DNA of 64,000 nt from Spinacia oleracea (Eukaryota > Streptophyta > Magnoliopsida > Caryophyllales > Amaranthaceae), in assembly GCF_020520425.1 (NCBI RefSeq), contig NC_079489.1, positions 15,648,001 through 15,712,000 on the forward strand. Direction: 5' to 3'. The position numbers were made by a program, and so were the translations under genes. Every line of letters starts with the position of its first letter. Positions within the stretch are counted from its first letter, which is position 1. The notes beneath the pieces were generated by a model. That model ran no database searches, had not been told where the DNA came from, and worked only from the letters and a program-made list of their open reading frames with translations. Below, in pieces: positions 23,105 to 33,145 of the stretch.

Positions 23105-23725
23105 GTGACATCCAAATATTAACTAATTGATGAAAAAAGTTAACTAATTGATAGTAAAAGTTCACTAATTGTTAGAAAAAGTTAACTAATTAATGAATAA
23201 AGTTAACTAATTGTACAACAAACTAACTGAAGTGAATACAAAACTAGGTACCTTAATAGTATAACTAATTCATGGAAAAGGCTAACTAATAGATAGAAAA
23301 AGTTCACTAATTGATAGAAAAAGTTAACTAAGTGATGAAAAAATTAATTAGTAGATGGTACAAGTAAACTAATTGATGAATAAAGTTAACTAATTGTACA
23401 ACAAACTAACTGAAGTGAATACAAAACTAGGTACGTTAATAGTATAACTAATTCATGGAAAAGGCTAACTAATTGATAGTAAAAGTTCACTAATTGTTAG
23501 TAAAAGTTAACTAATTGATGAAAAAATTAATTAATAGATGGTACAAGTAAACTAATTGATGAATAAAGTTAACTAATTGTACAACAAACTAACTGAAGTG
23601 AATACAAAACTAGGTAACTTAATAGTATAACTAATTCATGGAAAAAGCTAACTAATTGATAGAAAAAGTTCACTAATTGATAGAAAAAGTTCACTAATTG
23701 ATAGTGTATGTAAAAATGCAATTAG
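23105..23725 (-). repeat. Repeat array in transposase intron 5
   Basis: On the plus strand the units read GTTAACTAATTGATGAAAAA. Three tandem blocks of about 185 bases contain TACAACAAACTAACTGAAGT (near 23215, 23398 and 23579). The same block in reverse complement is in ULP intron 5. Confidence 0.92.
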
Positions 23726-24149
23726 TTAAGAGCATTAACTAACCTGATTCTTCGAAGTTCCTACAAGTGCATTTAATGGAATTTGTTGTTGGATCAAATG
23801 CTACATAATGGGCAGTATGTTCAGGCCAAGATTCATGTTGCACTTTGTAACCAAAGAAATTTCCATTGATGTAGTTGACATTTGAGATGCAACCCATTGC
23901 ATACTTGAATTCTTTTTCAAAATCTCTAAACAATGTAAGTGTGTAAACATTTGCCGCATGTTTTATCATTCCGACCATTGGAAAATCAGATTTAGGCAAA
24001 GCATTTCCACAATCATATTCATTTTGATCTTCTTGATATCTCCAACGATCCACTGTTGCTCCAAAAATGTGAAAGAATTCTGTTAGTGAAGTTGATTTGT
24101 TCCCTTTAAATCCAATAGCATTGTTAGTGCTCTCACTCCTGTGTAACAA

Positions 24150-24440
24150 GATTGAATTAGTTAAACATTTTATTTAATTAGTTAAGTAGGTACAGGAATT
24201 AGTTAAGCAAACAAAGGAACTAGTTAAGAAGGTGAAACATTTAGTTAAACATTTTGTTTAATTAGTTAATCTTTCTGATTAATTAGTTAAGCAGGCAAAG
24301 AAATTAGTTAAGTAGATGAAACAATTAGTTAAACACTGTGAAGTATTCAAAGCAATTAGTGAAGTATTCATAGTAATTAGTGAAGTATTCATAGCAATTA
24401 GTGAATTATTCTGAGCAATTAGTTTAGCATTAAAAAAATT
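24150..24440 (+). repeat. Repeat array in transposase intron 4 (plus orientation)
   Basis: Units read ATTAGTTAAG/AAC on the plus strand, so they are antisense to the transposase transcript, unlike most arrays in this gene. Units are diverged, with spacing of about 25-35 bases. Confidence 0.85.
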
Positions 24441-24829
24441 AGTGGACTTCTTTTATTTAAGCATTTACCTTTGTGAAGACAATATTCCAGCTGAGAAAAA
24501 ATCTTTGTTCAAAGCTGTACACCATTTTTCTTTTATTGTATAGAGATTTGTAAACCAATCATGATCTTGAAGGTTATACTTAGTAATCATGTCAAACCAA
24601 GTGGTTTCAAATTCTTCTTCATTGTAACAACGATATAAGCACTTCTTGAATGTGTCTTTGAATGTATTGTCAGCTTTTAAGTCTCCAAATCTTGACACAA
24701 CATTCTTTTGTAAGTGCCATAAGCATAATCTATGTCTTGTATTAGGAAATACCTGCAATTTTTTTGATGAATGATGTATTAGTTAAGAATTTAAACTATA
24801 TAGTTAAGTCAGAACAGAATTCTGTATTA

Positions 24830-25140
24830 GTTAGGAATCTGAAAATGATGCAAAAAGTTAACTAATTCATGCAAAAAGTTAACTAATTCATGCAAAAAGG
24901 TAACTAATATATTATTAAAACAAAAGTTAACTAGTTCATGCAAAAACTTATCTAATTCATTGCAAAAGTTAACTAATTGATTCAAAAAGTTAACTAATGT
25001 ATGTAATAGGATAACTAATTGATGGAAAAAGTAACTGATGAATGGATATCAATTTAGTTAAACTTTTCAACTCATTAGTTAAAGACCAGTAGCAAATAGT
25101 TAACAATTTTTAGCAATTAGTTAACTATAAAACCCAAATA
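24830..25140. repeat. Repeat array in transposase intron 3, mixed orientation
   Basis: GTTAACTAATTCATGCAAAA units up to about 25035, then ATTAGTTAA units in the other orientation up to exon 3. The change of orientation inside one intron suggests internal inversion or template switching. Confidence 0.85.
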
Positions 25141-25734
25141 GTTAATACACTCTTACTTGTTCAATAGCATTTGCCATTGCTTGATCTTGATCTGTAAAGA
25201 TAGTTATAGGTGCTTTGCCTCCCATAGAGTCCAGAAATGTTTCCAATAGCCACACAAAAGTGTGTGTCTTCTCATCAGCAATAAAAGCACAACCAAACAT
25301 CACATTACTCCAATGGTTGTTGACACCTACAAATGGCGCACAAACTAAATTGTATTTGTTTGTTCTGAAAGTTGTGTCAAAGACACAGACATCACCATAT
25401 ATGTCATAATCTTCTTGCATCATTCCATCCCTCCAAAACATGCTTATTACTTGGTTTGCCTCGTTCACCTTTACTCGAAAGTAAAAGTTTGGATCTTCTT
25501 CTCCTCTCTTAATTAACATGTTCACAACTGCTTGTGTATCTTTTCCTTCTAGTCTTTTCATTTTCAATCTACTTGTGAAATTCATGTGGTCAACTAATGT
25601 GTGTCCAACGACCCTTGCGTCGCCAGCTTCATTACACATATATCTATAGGAATCTGCTGGTGTTATTCCTGATAGTGTGAGTCCTTCAATTACTTTTCCC
25701 TTTTCTTCATCAATTTTTCTTTGTGATCTGGAAA

Positions 25735-26170
25735 TGATGCAAAACGTTAACTAATTGTTGTAAAAAGTTAACTAATATATACAAAAAGTTAACTAATATG
25801 TGCAAAAAGTTAACTATTTGTTGTAAAAGGTAAATAACTAATATATTATTAAAATAAAAGTTACCTAATTCATGCAAAAACGTAACTAATTGATTGAAAA
25901 AGTTAACTAATTGATGAAAAAGTTAATTTATGGTTTTAGGAAGTAAGTAATTGAGGTAAAAAGTAAACTAATTGATGCAAAACATTAACTAAATGTTTTA
26001 AAAAGTTAACTAATGCATGGAAAAGGTTAACTAATTTATGAAAAAAGTTAAGTAATTGATGGAAAAAGGTAAGTAACTGTTTTATCTAGTTTATTATTAA
26101 AACAAAATTATTTAAACGCTTAAGTAATTAATGTCACAGCCTAACTAAATATATTTAATGGTTAACTAAT
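25735..26170 (-). repeat. Repeat array in transposase intron 2
   Basis: AGTTAACTAAT units on the plus strand, spaced 20-25 bases and moderately diverged, filling the intron between the FAR1 domain exon and the catalytic exon. Confidence 0.9.
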
Positions 26171-26659
26171 TACTTGTATTTTGTTTTGTACCTTTCAAAG
26201 TTTTGCAGTGACTCTCTTGTTAAGGCATGATTGTGTTCTATAACATGATGAAAGACTATAAACTTTCCATCCTTTTGTAACTTCAATCGTATAGATGCGT
26301 TGCACCCTGTTCTAGTAAGGTTTTGCTGCCTTGCGTTCTTTGACTGCTCTTTCTGTTTGCTCTCACTTGATACAGTTGCTTCTTCTTTCTTTGTGTTCTT
26401 TGTGTTTTCCTTTCTCTTTCCTTCCTTTGAACAACAAAAGTATCTTTCCTTTATCTCTCCCGTTTTTTTTATCTCTCCTTAATGTGTTTTTTCTTATTGA
26501 AAATCCAAGAAGTATTGAATGTTTGTCATAAAGTTCATGTAGTTCATCTACAGTGCCAGTATATCCAGTCAAAGGTCCTCTAATATCATCCTCTGTTAAA
26601 TCGTTCCAAATATCTTTTGAACCTGTAAAATGAACAAAAGTAATAATTAACAAAAGAAA

Positions 26660-27235
26660 CTAATTAGTTACATAATTCAGGAAATTAGTTAACCAATTGA
26701 ACTAATTGAGAGAACAAGTTAACTAATTGATGATAAAAGTTAACTAATTAAGGGAACAACTTAACTAATTGATGGTACAAGTTAACTAATTAAGGGAACA
26801 AGTTAACTAATTGATGGTACAAGTTAACTAATTGATGATAAAAGTTAACTAATTGATGATAAAGGTTAACTAATTGATGATAAAAGTTAACTAATTGCTT
26901 CAAAAAGTTAACTATTTGGTGGAAAAGGTTAACTAGTTGCTTCAAAAAGTTAACTATTTGGTGGAAAAGGTTACCTAAATGATGGTAATGGTTAACTTAG
27001 TGAAAAATGAAATTTGAAAAGTAGCTTTAAAAAAAATTAGTTTAGTATTGGTATTAATTAGTTAAGTTCTTACAGAAATCAGTGATTTATTTAAATTAAA
27101 AGTTCCTTTATATATTATTTAGTTTATTATCCAATTAGTTAACTATTTTTACCAGTTAGTGATTCTTTCAAAGCAATTAGTTAACCAATTTGTTTAGTTT
27201 TTTACCCGCTTAGTTAATTATATTCATTAAATTAA
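26660..27235. repeat. Repeat array in transposase intron 1
   Basis: GTTAACTAATTGATGATAAA units at 26690-27000, then plus-oriented ATTAGTTAA units at 27050-27230. The outer part (TTTTTACCAGTTAGTGATTC) matches a segment near 11565 at the other end of the element in the same orientation. Confidence 0.9.
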
Positions 27236-27975
27236 TTTTAAAACCTGAAAAATAAGCTGATGTTGTTTCTCCTGTTGTTGCAGAACTTGTTTCAGATGTG
27301 TTTTCCTTTGTTCCAGAACTTGTTTCAGTAGTTACTTGCTGCAATGTTGTAAAAGCCCTTTGATTAGGGTTATCAAATTGCGCAGAAGGTTGAAATCGAG
27401 AAGGAGGATGAAGATCGCTTTGATAATGGTTATCAAAACGGGCAGGAGGTTGAAATCGAGGAGGAGGATGAAGGTCGCTTTGGTTAGGGTTATCAAATCG
27501 CGCAGGAGGTTGAAAACGAGGAGGAGGATGACGGTCGCGAGGTTGAAAAATCGGTGGTGGTAGAAATCGAGGATGTTGAAGGTGGCGAGGTTGAAAATTC
27601 GGTGGTGTTACAAATCGAGGAGAATGTTGAAGGTGGCGAGGTTGAAAACTCGGTGGTTGAAATTGTGGCGGAAACATCTGTGTTGGTTGTTGAAATTGTG
27701 GCGGAAATAATGGTGGTGGTGGTTGAAAGCCGTCGGCCATGTCTGATCTGAAAGTTGTCGGCGGTGATTGTGGCGGAAATATCGGTATTGGTGGCTGAAA
27801 TTGCTCATAGCCGCCGTCGCCCATGTCGGATCTGAAAGTTGTTGGCGGCGATTGCGGCGGAGCAAGCTGAATAATTTCGCGAAATTAGATTAGGGTTTGA
27901 GAAAGGATGTCGCTGTTGTGAAGGAGGAAGGAGGAAGGAGGAAGGAGGAAGAGAGAGAAAGAAAACGCGCTGTTT

Positions 27976-27986
27976 CGTATTTATGT
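27976..27986 (-). promoter_or_regulatory. TATA-like box of the transposase gene
   Basis: The minus strand reads ACATAAATACG about 155 bases upstream of the ATG at 27824 and about 85 bases inside the right end, mirroring the left promoter. A GA-rich leader follows. Confidence 0.45.
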
Positions 27987-28042
27987 GGCGCGTGAAGCCC
28001 ACGCGCGCGTGGGGGAGTCAGCGGACTGACAGGCGCGTGGCC

Positions 28043-28053
28043 GTCAGTCCGCC
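28043..28053 (-). repeat. Right subterminal inverted repeat of the MULE
   Basis: The minus strand reads GGCGGACTGAC, matching 10746-10756. A third similar string (GCGGACTGAC at 28021-28030, plus orientation) makes a small local inverted repeat at this end. Confidence 0.7.
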
Positions 28054-28070
28054 TGACAGAAAACGCGCTG

Positions 28071-28080
28071 TATAAAATAT
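28071..28080. repeat. Right target-site duplication of the MULE
   Basis: TATAAAATAT is identical to 10720-10729. The Helitron sequence resumes directly after it (GTAAACATAG.., then TTAGATGATTAAATAAGTAT as in the other copies). Confidence 0.85.
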
Positions 28081-28236
28081 GTAAACATAGTAGGACAAAA
28101 GTTTCATATTAGATGATTAAATAAGTATGTTCAAGATTTATGTTTAACGGGATTTTTTTTATACGGAGTAAAGGAATATGGTCAAATACGGAGTAATAAT
28201 TTTAGAATATTCGTGTGTGCCCGGGATAAAATCTAG

Positions 28237-28982
28237 TAATAAAAATAGGAATATAACGTTTTAAAGGTCAATTGTATAGAACTCGTGTAGAACTCGTGTA
28301 GAACTCATTTATAAAAATAACAAATAATATTTGAAACTTTGTCACAAAATAAAATATACGGAGTATAAAATCATTTGAGAAATACAAAAACAATTGATTA
28401 CATGAAACCTTTTATGCATTAGTAAATTACATTATGAAAATAACAATAAAATTACATAACTCTTTTTATTAAAATAATTCGTTTTTTTTAAAAAAAACAT
28501 TAAATTCAAAATGACCCATGTTTTACAAATCGCCCAAAACTTCTAATGTGTTAAGAACGACATTGTGGACGAACAATATGGATGTGAAAATTAAGTTGTT
28601 TTGTCTCGTGTAATCAAATTGGACACTCCCAATTATAATTACGGAGTACAGTCTCAATTCTGAATTAGTGTATGTCAAAAAAAAAAATCTGAATTTGGAC
28701 GAAGGAAAGATGACCTAAACATTAACATCCTACTCTACTCTTTTGGGTCATTTCTCATTCTACAAAAATTCTAACTTATTTAGAAGTTACATATCCTCTT
28801 CTTCCCAACAACCTATCATGAATCCAACTCCATGTTCGAGATCAAGTCCTCCGCAAGGGGTAAAGTTATATCGATTATTCTTGCGTGGACCTGGTCCACA
28901 ATAATATTAGTGTCGACCTAAAACCAATGATTTTTCTCTAGCACCCTTTATACACACATAAAGACCTTTATTGTTCATGTAG
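28237..28982. other. AT-rich intergenic DNA
   Basis: No gene seen. It contains ACGGAGTA fragments typical of Stowaway-end debris and a short duplicated CTCGTGTAGAA near 28280-28305. Confidence 0.5.
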
Positions 28983-29215
28983 TGTTAGGATACATTATAC
29001 GTATATTACGAAACATTGAATTGTGATATACGTAGGATTATTAGAATATCAATGCACCTAGGAGTGTGGTATATCTAGGACTCTTAGCAGCACCTGATTA
29101 GAGTAGTAATAGGAGTCCAGTACTTCTGTAAAATATATATATATGCTTGAATACGTTAATAAGAGTAAATCAAGTTTTAGAGTTAATCAAATATATTCTC
29201 TATTATTATTTGTCA
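28983..29215 (+). repeat. Copia 5' LTR
   Basis: 233 bp, TGTTAGGATACATT...TATTTGTCA. It contains TTCTGTAAAATATATATAT as a possible TATA region. Its partner is at 32916-33145. Confidence 0.96.
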
Positions 29216-29227
29216 TGGTATCAGAGC
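29216..29227 (+). other. Copia primer binding site (tRNA-iMet type)
   Basis: TGGTATCAGAGC directly after the LTR is the classic complement of the initiator methionine tRNA 3' end used by plant copia elements. Confidence 0.95.
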
Positions 29228-29278
29228 AAGGTAAGAATCGGGTTTTTTTCCGCAAAACCCAGAGAAACACAGTGAGTC

Positions 29279-32200
29279 ATGGCGAAGGATGATGATGTAT
29301 CAACGCCATCGAAAGACGAACTTGCGAAGGATTACTATCTAGGATCATCTGATGCTCCAGGAAACCTCATAACACCAATAAAACTTCGAGGAGCCAAAAA
29401 CTACGATGAATGGTCTACATCAGTTAGAAGGGCTCTAATTTCGAAGAGAAAATTTGGTTTCATTGATGGAAAAATTAAAGAACCAACAACAGACCCAGAC
29501 AAACTGGCAGATTGGATTGCTATCCATTTTATGTTGGTGTCTTGGATTAAAAACACAGTAGAAGAGTCGTTGAGATCGACCGTTGGAGATTTTGATGATG
29601 CAAGTGTCCTGTGGCTACACCTCAAGAAACGCTTCTGCGTGGTCAGTGGCACAAGGGTTTGCCAATTGAAGTCCACGTTGGGTGCGTGCAAGCAGGGAGG
29701 TAATGAGTCGATCGATGAGTATTATGGTAGGCTTTCAATGATTCTCAATGACCTGGTAAACTATGCTAGAGTACCTAAATGTGTTTGTGGGTGTTGTAAG
29801 TGCGGTATCTCCACACAAGTTGCAGAGATTAGGGAAGAAGATCACCTTCATCACTTTCTGATAGGGCTTGATAAACCGTACGAGGCCATCCGAGCACAAC
29901 TACTGGCGCAGACTCCCGTGAGTAATGCTGTTAGGCGAAATAATAATGTATGCGATATCTGCCCTCGTGCTAAGCATACTAGAAATAGTTTTCCTGTTAG
30001 TGAGAATAAAGCTAGTAGAATGTTTGAATTAATACATTTAGATTTATGGGGCCCCTACAAGACACGTTCATCTTGTGGTGCTCGATATTTTTTAACTATT
30101 GTAAACGATTTTTCTAGAGGAGTATAGATTTATTTACTTAAAAATAAACAGAGGTTGAGGACATGTTTATGAATTATGTTGCGATGACAAAACGTCAATT
30201 TAATCAAGAAATTAAGGTGATCCGGAGTGATAATGGGACTGAGTTTAATTGTCTACAAGGCTATTTTTTTAAGTCTGGAATTTGGTTTGAATCATCTTGT
30301 GTCGGGACTCCCCAACAGAAAGGTAGAGTAGAACGGAAACACCAACATCTGTTAAATGTGGCACGGGCAATACGTTTTCAAGCAAAATTACCAAAGAAAT
30401 TTTGGGGGGAATGTATTTTATCGACATGTTATTTGATCAATAGAACGCCTACTCCGTTGCTTGATAATAAATCTCCATATGAAATGTTATTTGGAAAAGT
30501 TCCGTCGTATGATTTAATTCGTGTTTTTGGGTGTCTTTGTTATGCACATAATCAACGTAGTAAAGGTGATAAATTTGATTCACGTAGTCGGAGATGTATT
30601 CTTATTGGTTACCCGTTTGGCAAAAAGGGGTGGCAATTGTTTGATTTAGAAACTCGAGAATTTTTTGTATCCCGGGATGTTAAGTTTCATGAAAATGTCT
30701 TTCCATATGATGAGACTTTGCATACTGTTGAAGCTGGAATTAGTGAGGTTGGGGAGCATATTATTTTGTATGACAGTGATGCAGATGCACCATTAGGTGA
30801 GAATTATGGGGGTGTCACTCATCTGGGGCAGCAGCCTGTCTCTAGTGATGCATTGGCTGCTTCTGGGGAAGCATCAGTGACCACATTGGGCGAGCTAAGG
30901 CAAGACGCACATGAGGCGCTGCAGCCTATGCACGAGGCGCTGTAGCCTACACACGAGGCGCTGCAGCCCACCCCCGAGGCGCTGCCCGAGGCTCTGCATC
31001 ACAGTAACAAGGCACTGCAGGCTGCGAATCAGCCAGGGCAAACAGCAGCAGAGTCTTCGACCAATGCAGCTATGCCTCATATGACAGTCAGTTCTGACAT
31101 TGCAAAACATACTCCAACAGTTGGCACAGGAAGTCAGACAGCAGGCACAAGTAATGAGGAGGAGCTAGGCCGAGGGAAGCGAGTAAAATATCCCTCTATT
31201 AAGCTACGAGACTGTAAGACACATACCATACGGAAAAATATAAGTCCATCGATAAGTTCCCTCACGACATCGTCCTCCTCAGGTACTCCTTGTCCTATAA
31301 CATACTTTGTTAATAATGAAAGATTTTCTGCAAAACATAGAAATTTTATTGCAGCTATTACAGAAGGAAAAGCTCCGAAATCTTTTAAAGAGGCAATGAA
31401 ACATGAAACATGGAGAGAGGCTATGGCTGCAGAAATAGACGCACTTGAAGGACAAGGGACGTGGATCCTAGAGAAACTACCTCCGGGAAAGAAAGCACTT
31501 GGGAGTAAGTGGGTGTATACGGAGAAAAGAGATGAGGATGGAAATTTGATCCGGAATAAAGCACGATTTGTCTGCTTAGGAAACCATCAAGTTGAAGGTA
31601 CAGATTGTAATGAAATATTTGCCCCAGTAGCTAAAATGTCAACGGTACGCATTTTTTTGGCAGTGGCGGCAGTAAAAAATTGGGACGTCTATCAAATGGA
31701 TGTTCATAACGCTTTCTTACATGGTGATTTAGAGGAGGAAATCTATATGAAAATACCACCTGGTTTTCATAAAAATAATACTGACATGGTCTGCAGGATG
31801 AAAAAATCATTGTATGGACTGAAACAGGCACCCCGGTGTTGGTTTGAAAATTTATCTACCGCTCTAAAGAAGTATGGATTTAAACAATCATATTCAGATT
31901 ATTCATTGTTCACTCTTGCGAAGGGAGAAATGCAATTAAGTGTTCTAGTGTATGTCGATGATATGATTATTGCAGGAAACAATGTATTTGCAATAAATAG
32001 TTTTAAAGCATATTTGAGTCAATGCTTTAAAATGAAGGATCTGGGTCATCTGAAATACTTTCTAGGACTAGAGGTTGCCCGTAGCAAAAGCGGTTTTTAT
32101 GTCTGTCAGAGGAAATACGCTCTGGATATTATTTCAGAAACAGGTTTATTAGGTGCAAAGCCTGCAGACTTTCCAATGGAGCAGAATCACAAATTAGCTC

Positions 32201-32909
32201 TTGCAGAAGGGAAGGAGCTTGATGATGGGGAGAAATATAGGCGTCTGATAGGGCGTCTGATTTACTTGGCAGTCACTAGACCAGATTTGGCATATTCATT
32301 TCACATTTTATCACAATTTATGCAGGCACCGAAAGAGGAACACTGGGAAGCAGCTTTAAGGGTAGTGCGATATTTGAAAAAGTGTCCGGGTCAAGGCATT
32401 CTTTTACGTTCTGACAGTGCATTACGATTAGAGGGGTGGTGTGACTCGGACAGGGCTAGTTGTCCATTGACTCGACGTTCGTTAACTGGATGGTTTGTAC
32501 TACTTGGTCTATCCCCGGTGTCCTGGAAAACTAAGAAACAACATACAGTATCGCGTTCCTCGGCAGAGGCAGAATACCGTTCGATGGCGGCATTGACTTG
32601 TGAGTTAAAAAGTGGTTAAAACAACTTCTTGGGGATCTGGGTGTTGAGCTCAAACAAGGTATGAGTGTGTTCTGTGATAGTCAGTCTGCACTTGACATTG
32701 CACAGAATTCGGTGTTTCATGAGAGGACAAAGCACATTGAAGCAGACTGTTACTTCATACGAGATGCAATTAAGGACGGTATTATTTGTCCATCGTATGT
32801 GTCAACAAAAGTGCAATTGGCAGACATTTTTACAAAAGCATTGGGAAAGGCGCAGTTTGAATTTTTTCTCGGCAAGATGGGCATCCGAAATCTACATGCT
32901 CCATCTTGA
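29279..32909 (+). pseudogene. Copia gag-integrase-RT-RNase H polyprotein, multiply broken
   Basis: Gag starts at ATG 29279 (LITPIKLRGAKNYDEWSTSV). At about 29925-29945 it jumps to an integrase zinc-finger-like remnant (VCDICPRAKHTRN), so the gag C-terminus and protease are missing. TAG at 30125-30127 and a frame change follow inside integrase (IHLDLWGPY, RSDNGTEF, QQKGRVERKH). TAG at 30943-30945 falls in a repeat-rich linker. RT then reads to 32619 with YQMDVHNAFLHGDL and YVDDMIIAG. RNase H follows (SRSSAEAEYRSM), with a frameshift near 32605-32615, then the C-terminus at 32661-32909 (KHIEADCYFIRD, VQLADIFTKAL). The breaks and deletion mean it cannot make a working polyprotein. Lineage within copia not assigned. 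Confidence 0.93.
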
Positions 32910-32915
32910 GGGGGA
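32906..32915 (+). other. Copia polypurine tract
   Basis: TTGAGGGGGA ends immediately before the 3' LTR TG, the standard position for plus-strand DNA priming. Confidence 0.85.
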
Positions 32916-33145
32916 TGTTAGGATACATTATACGCATATTACGAAACATTGAATTGTGATATACGTAGGATTATTAGAATATCAATGCACCTAGGAGTGT
33001 GGTATATCTAGGACTCTTAGCAGCACCTGATTAGAGTAGTAATAGGAGTCCAGTACTTCTGTAAAATATATATATATATATATATATGCTTGAATACGTT
33101 AATAAGAGTAAATCAAGTTTTAGAGTTAATCAAATATATTTGTCA
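32916..33145 (+). repeat. Copia 3' LTR
   Basis: 230 bp. It differs from the 5' LTR by C for T at about 32935, a longer TA run (33069-33086) and loss of about 13 bases near its end. Confidence 0.96.

Larger units (their letters stand above)
22466..27824 (-). pseudogene. FAR1/MURA-like MULE transposase gene, 7 exons, one frameshift
   Basis: Exons on the minus strand: 27824-27245, 26622-26192, 25727-25157, 24752-24469, 24138-23744, 23095-22860 and 22768-22466. All are GT..AG and all phases agree, except one extra base in exon 2, best placed in the eight-base A run at 26470-26463. Exon 1 is a Pro/Phe/Gln/Arg-rich repeat region. Exon 2 has the FAR1-type zinc-binding DNA domain (YFCCSKEG..TRTGC..EHNH). 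Exon 3 has the catalytic Asp in CVFDTTFRTNKYN and Asp in ITIFTDQDQAM. Exons 4-5 carry RHRLCLWHLQKN and SSQRSESTNNA (likely catalytic Glu). Exons 5-6 encode the SWIM finger (IKCTCRNFEESGWLCFHAIR). Exon 7 is a charged tail. It would excise and insert the element in the nucleus. Introns are packed with repeats. Length is about 930 residues. Confidence 0.86.
10730..28070. mobile_element. Mutator-like element (MULE) with ULP-like and FAR1-like genes
   Basis: 17341 bp, flanked by a 10-bp direct repeat. The termini share only a short subterminal inverted repeat (GGCGGACTGAC at 10746-10756 and its complement at 28043-28053), so it belongs with MULEs that lack long TIRs. It carries a ULP1-like protease gene reading inward from the left and a MULE transposase gene reading inward from the right, with a 2-kb convergent gap between the stops. 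This gene pairing matches the known plant MULEs that carry ULP-like genes (KAONASHI type). Its introns and the gap are packed with ATTAGTTAAC repeats not found as arrays elsewhere in the window. Confidence 0.88.
10450..28236 (+). mobile_element. Short Helitron split by a 17.3-kb MULE insertion
   Basis: The 5' end is TCTACTACTTTATACT.. at 10450, preceded by A. The 3' end is ..ATAAAATCTAG at 28236, followed by T. TC...CTAG ends and insertion between A and T are the Helitron hallmarks. The 5' subterminal block with GACACCAGGAATGACA is shared with copies at 35120-35575, 42110-42848 and 50370-50869. Removing the MULE (10730-28070) and one copy of its target duplication leaves about 436 bp, matching those copies. 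The element is non-autonomous: no Rep/helicase is present. Confidence 0.82.
28983..33145 (+). mobile_element. Ty1/copia LTR retrotransposon, complete ends, defective coding
   Basis: TG...CA LTRs at 28983-29215 and 32916-33145, a 5-bp target duplication TGTAG (28978-28982 and 33146-33150), a primer site TGGTATCAGAGC and a polypurine tract. Integrase before RT makes it copia. At 4163 bp it is shorter than usual: the gag zinc knuckle, protease and the integrase N-terminus appear deleted. The two LTRs differ by one clear substitution, a TA-repeat expansion and a deletion of about 13 bases, so insertion is recent. Confidence 0.96.

Noticed and set aside
11500-27235. Regularly spaced repeats as a CRISPR-like array
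   Set aside because: Units are 20-25 bp with no unique spacers of constant size, and lie in spliced introns of a plant transposon.
27336-27751. Plus-strand Arg-rich and Val/Glu-rich frames
   Set aside because: Antisense shadows of the Pro-rich exon 1 of the transposase, caused by its repeat structure.
10450-28236. One giant gene-capturing Helitron
   Set aside because: The interior has its own ends and a target duplication, and the Helitron sequence is continuous once that insert is removed, so nested insertion explains it better than capture.
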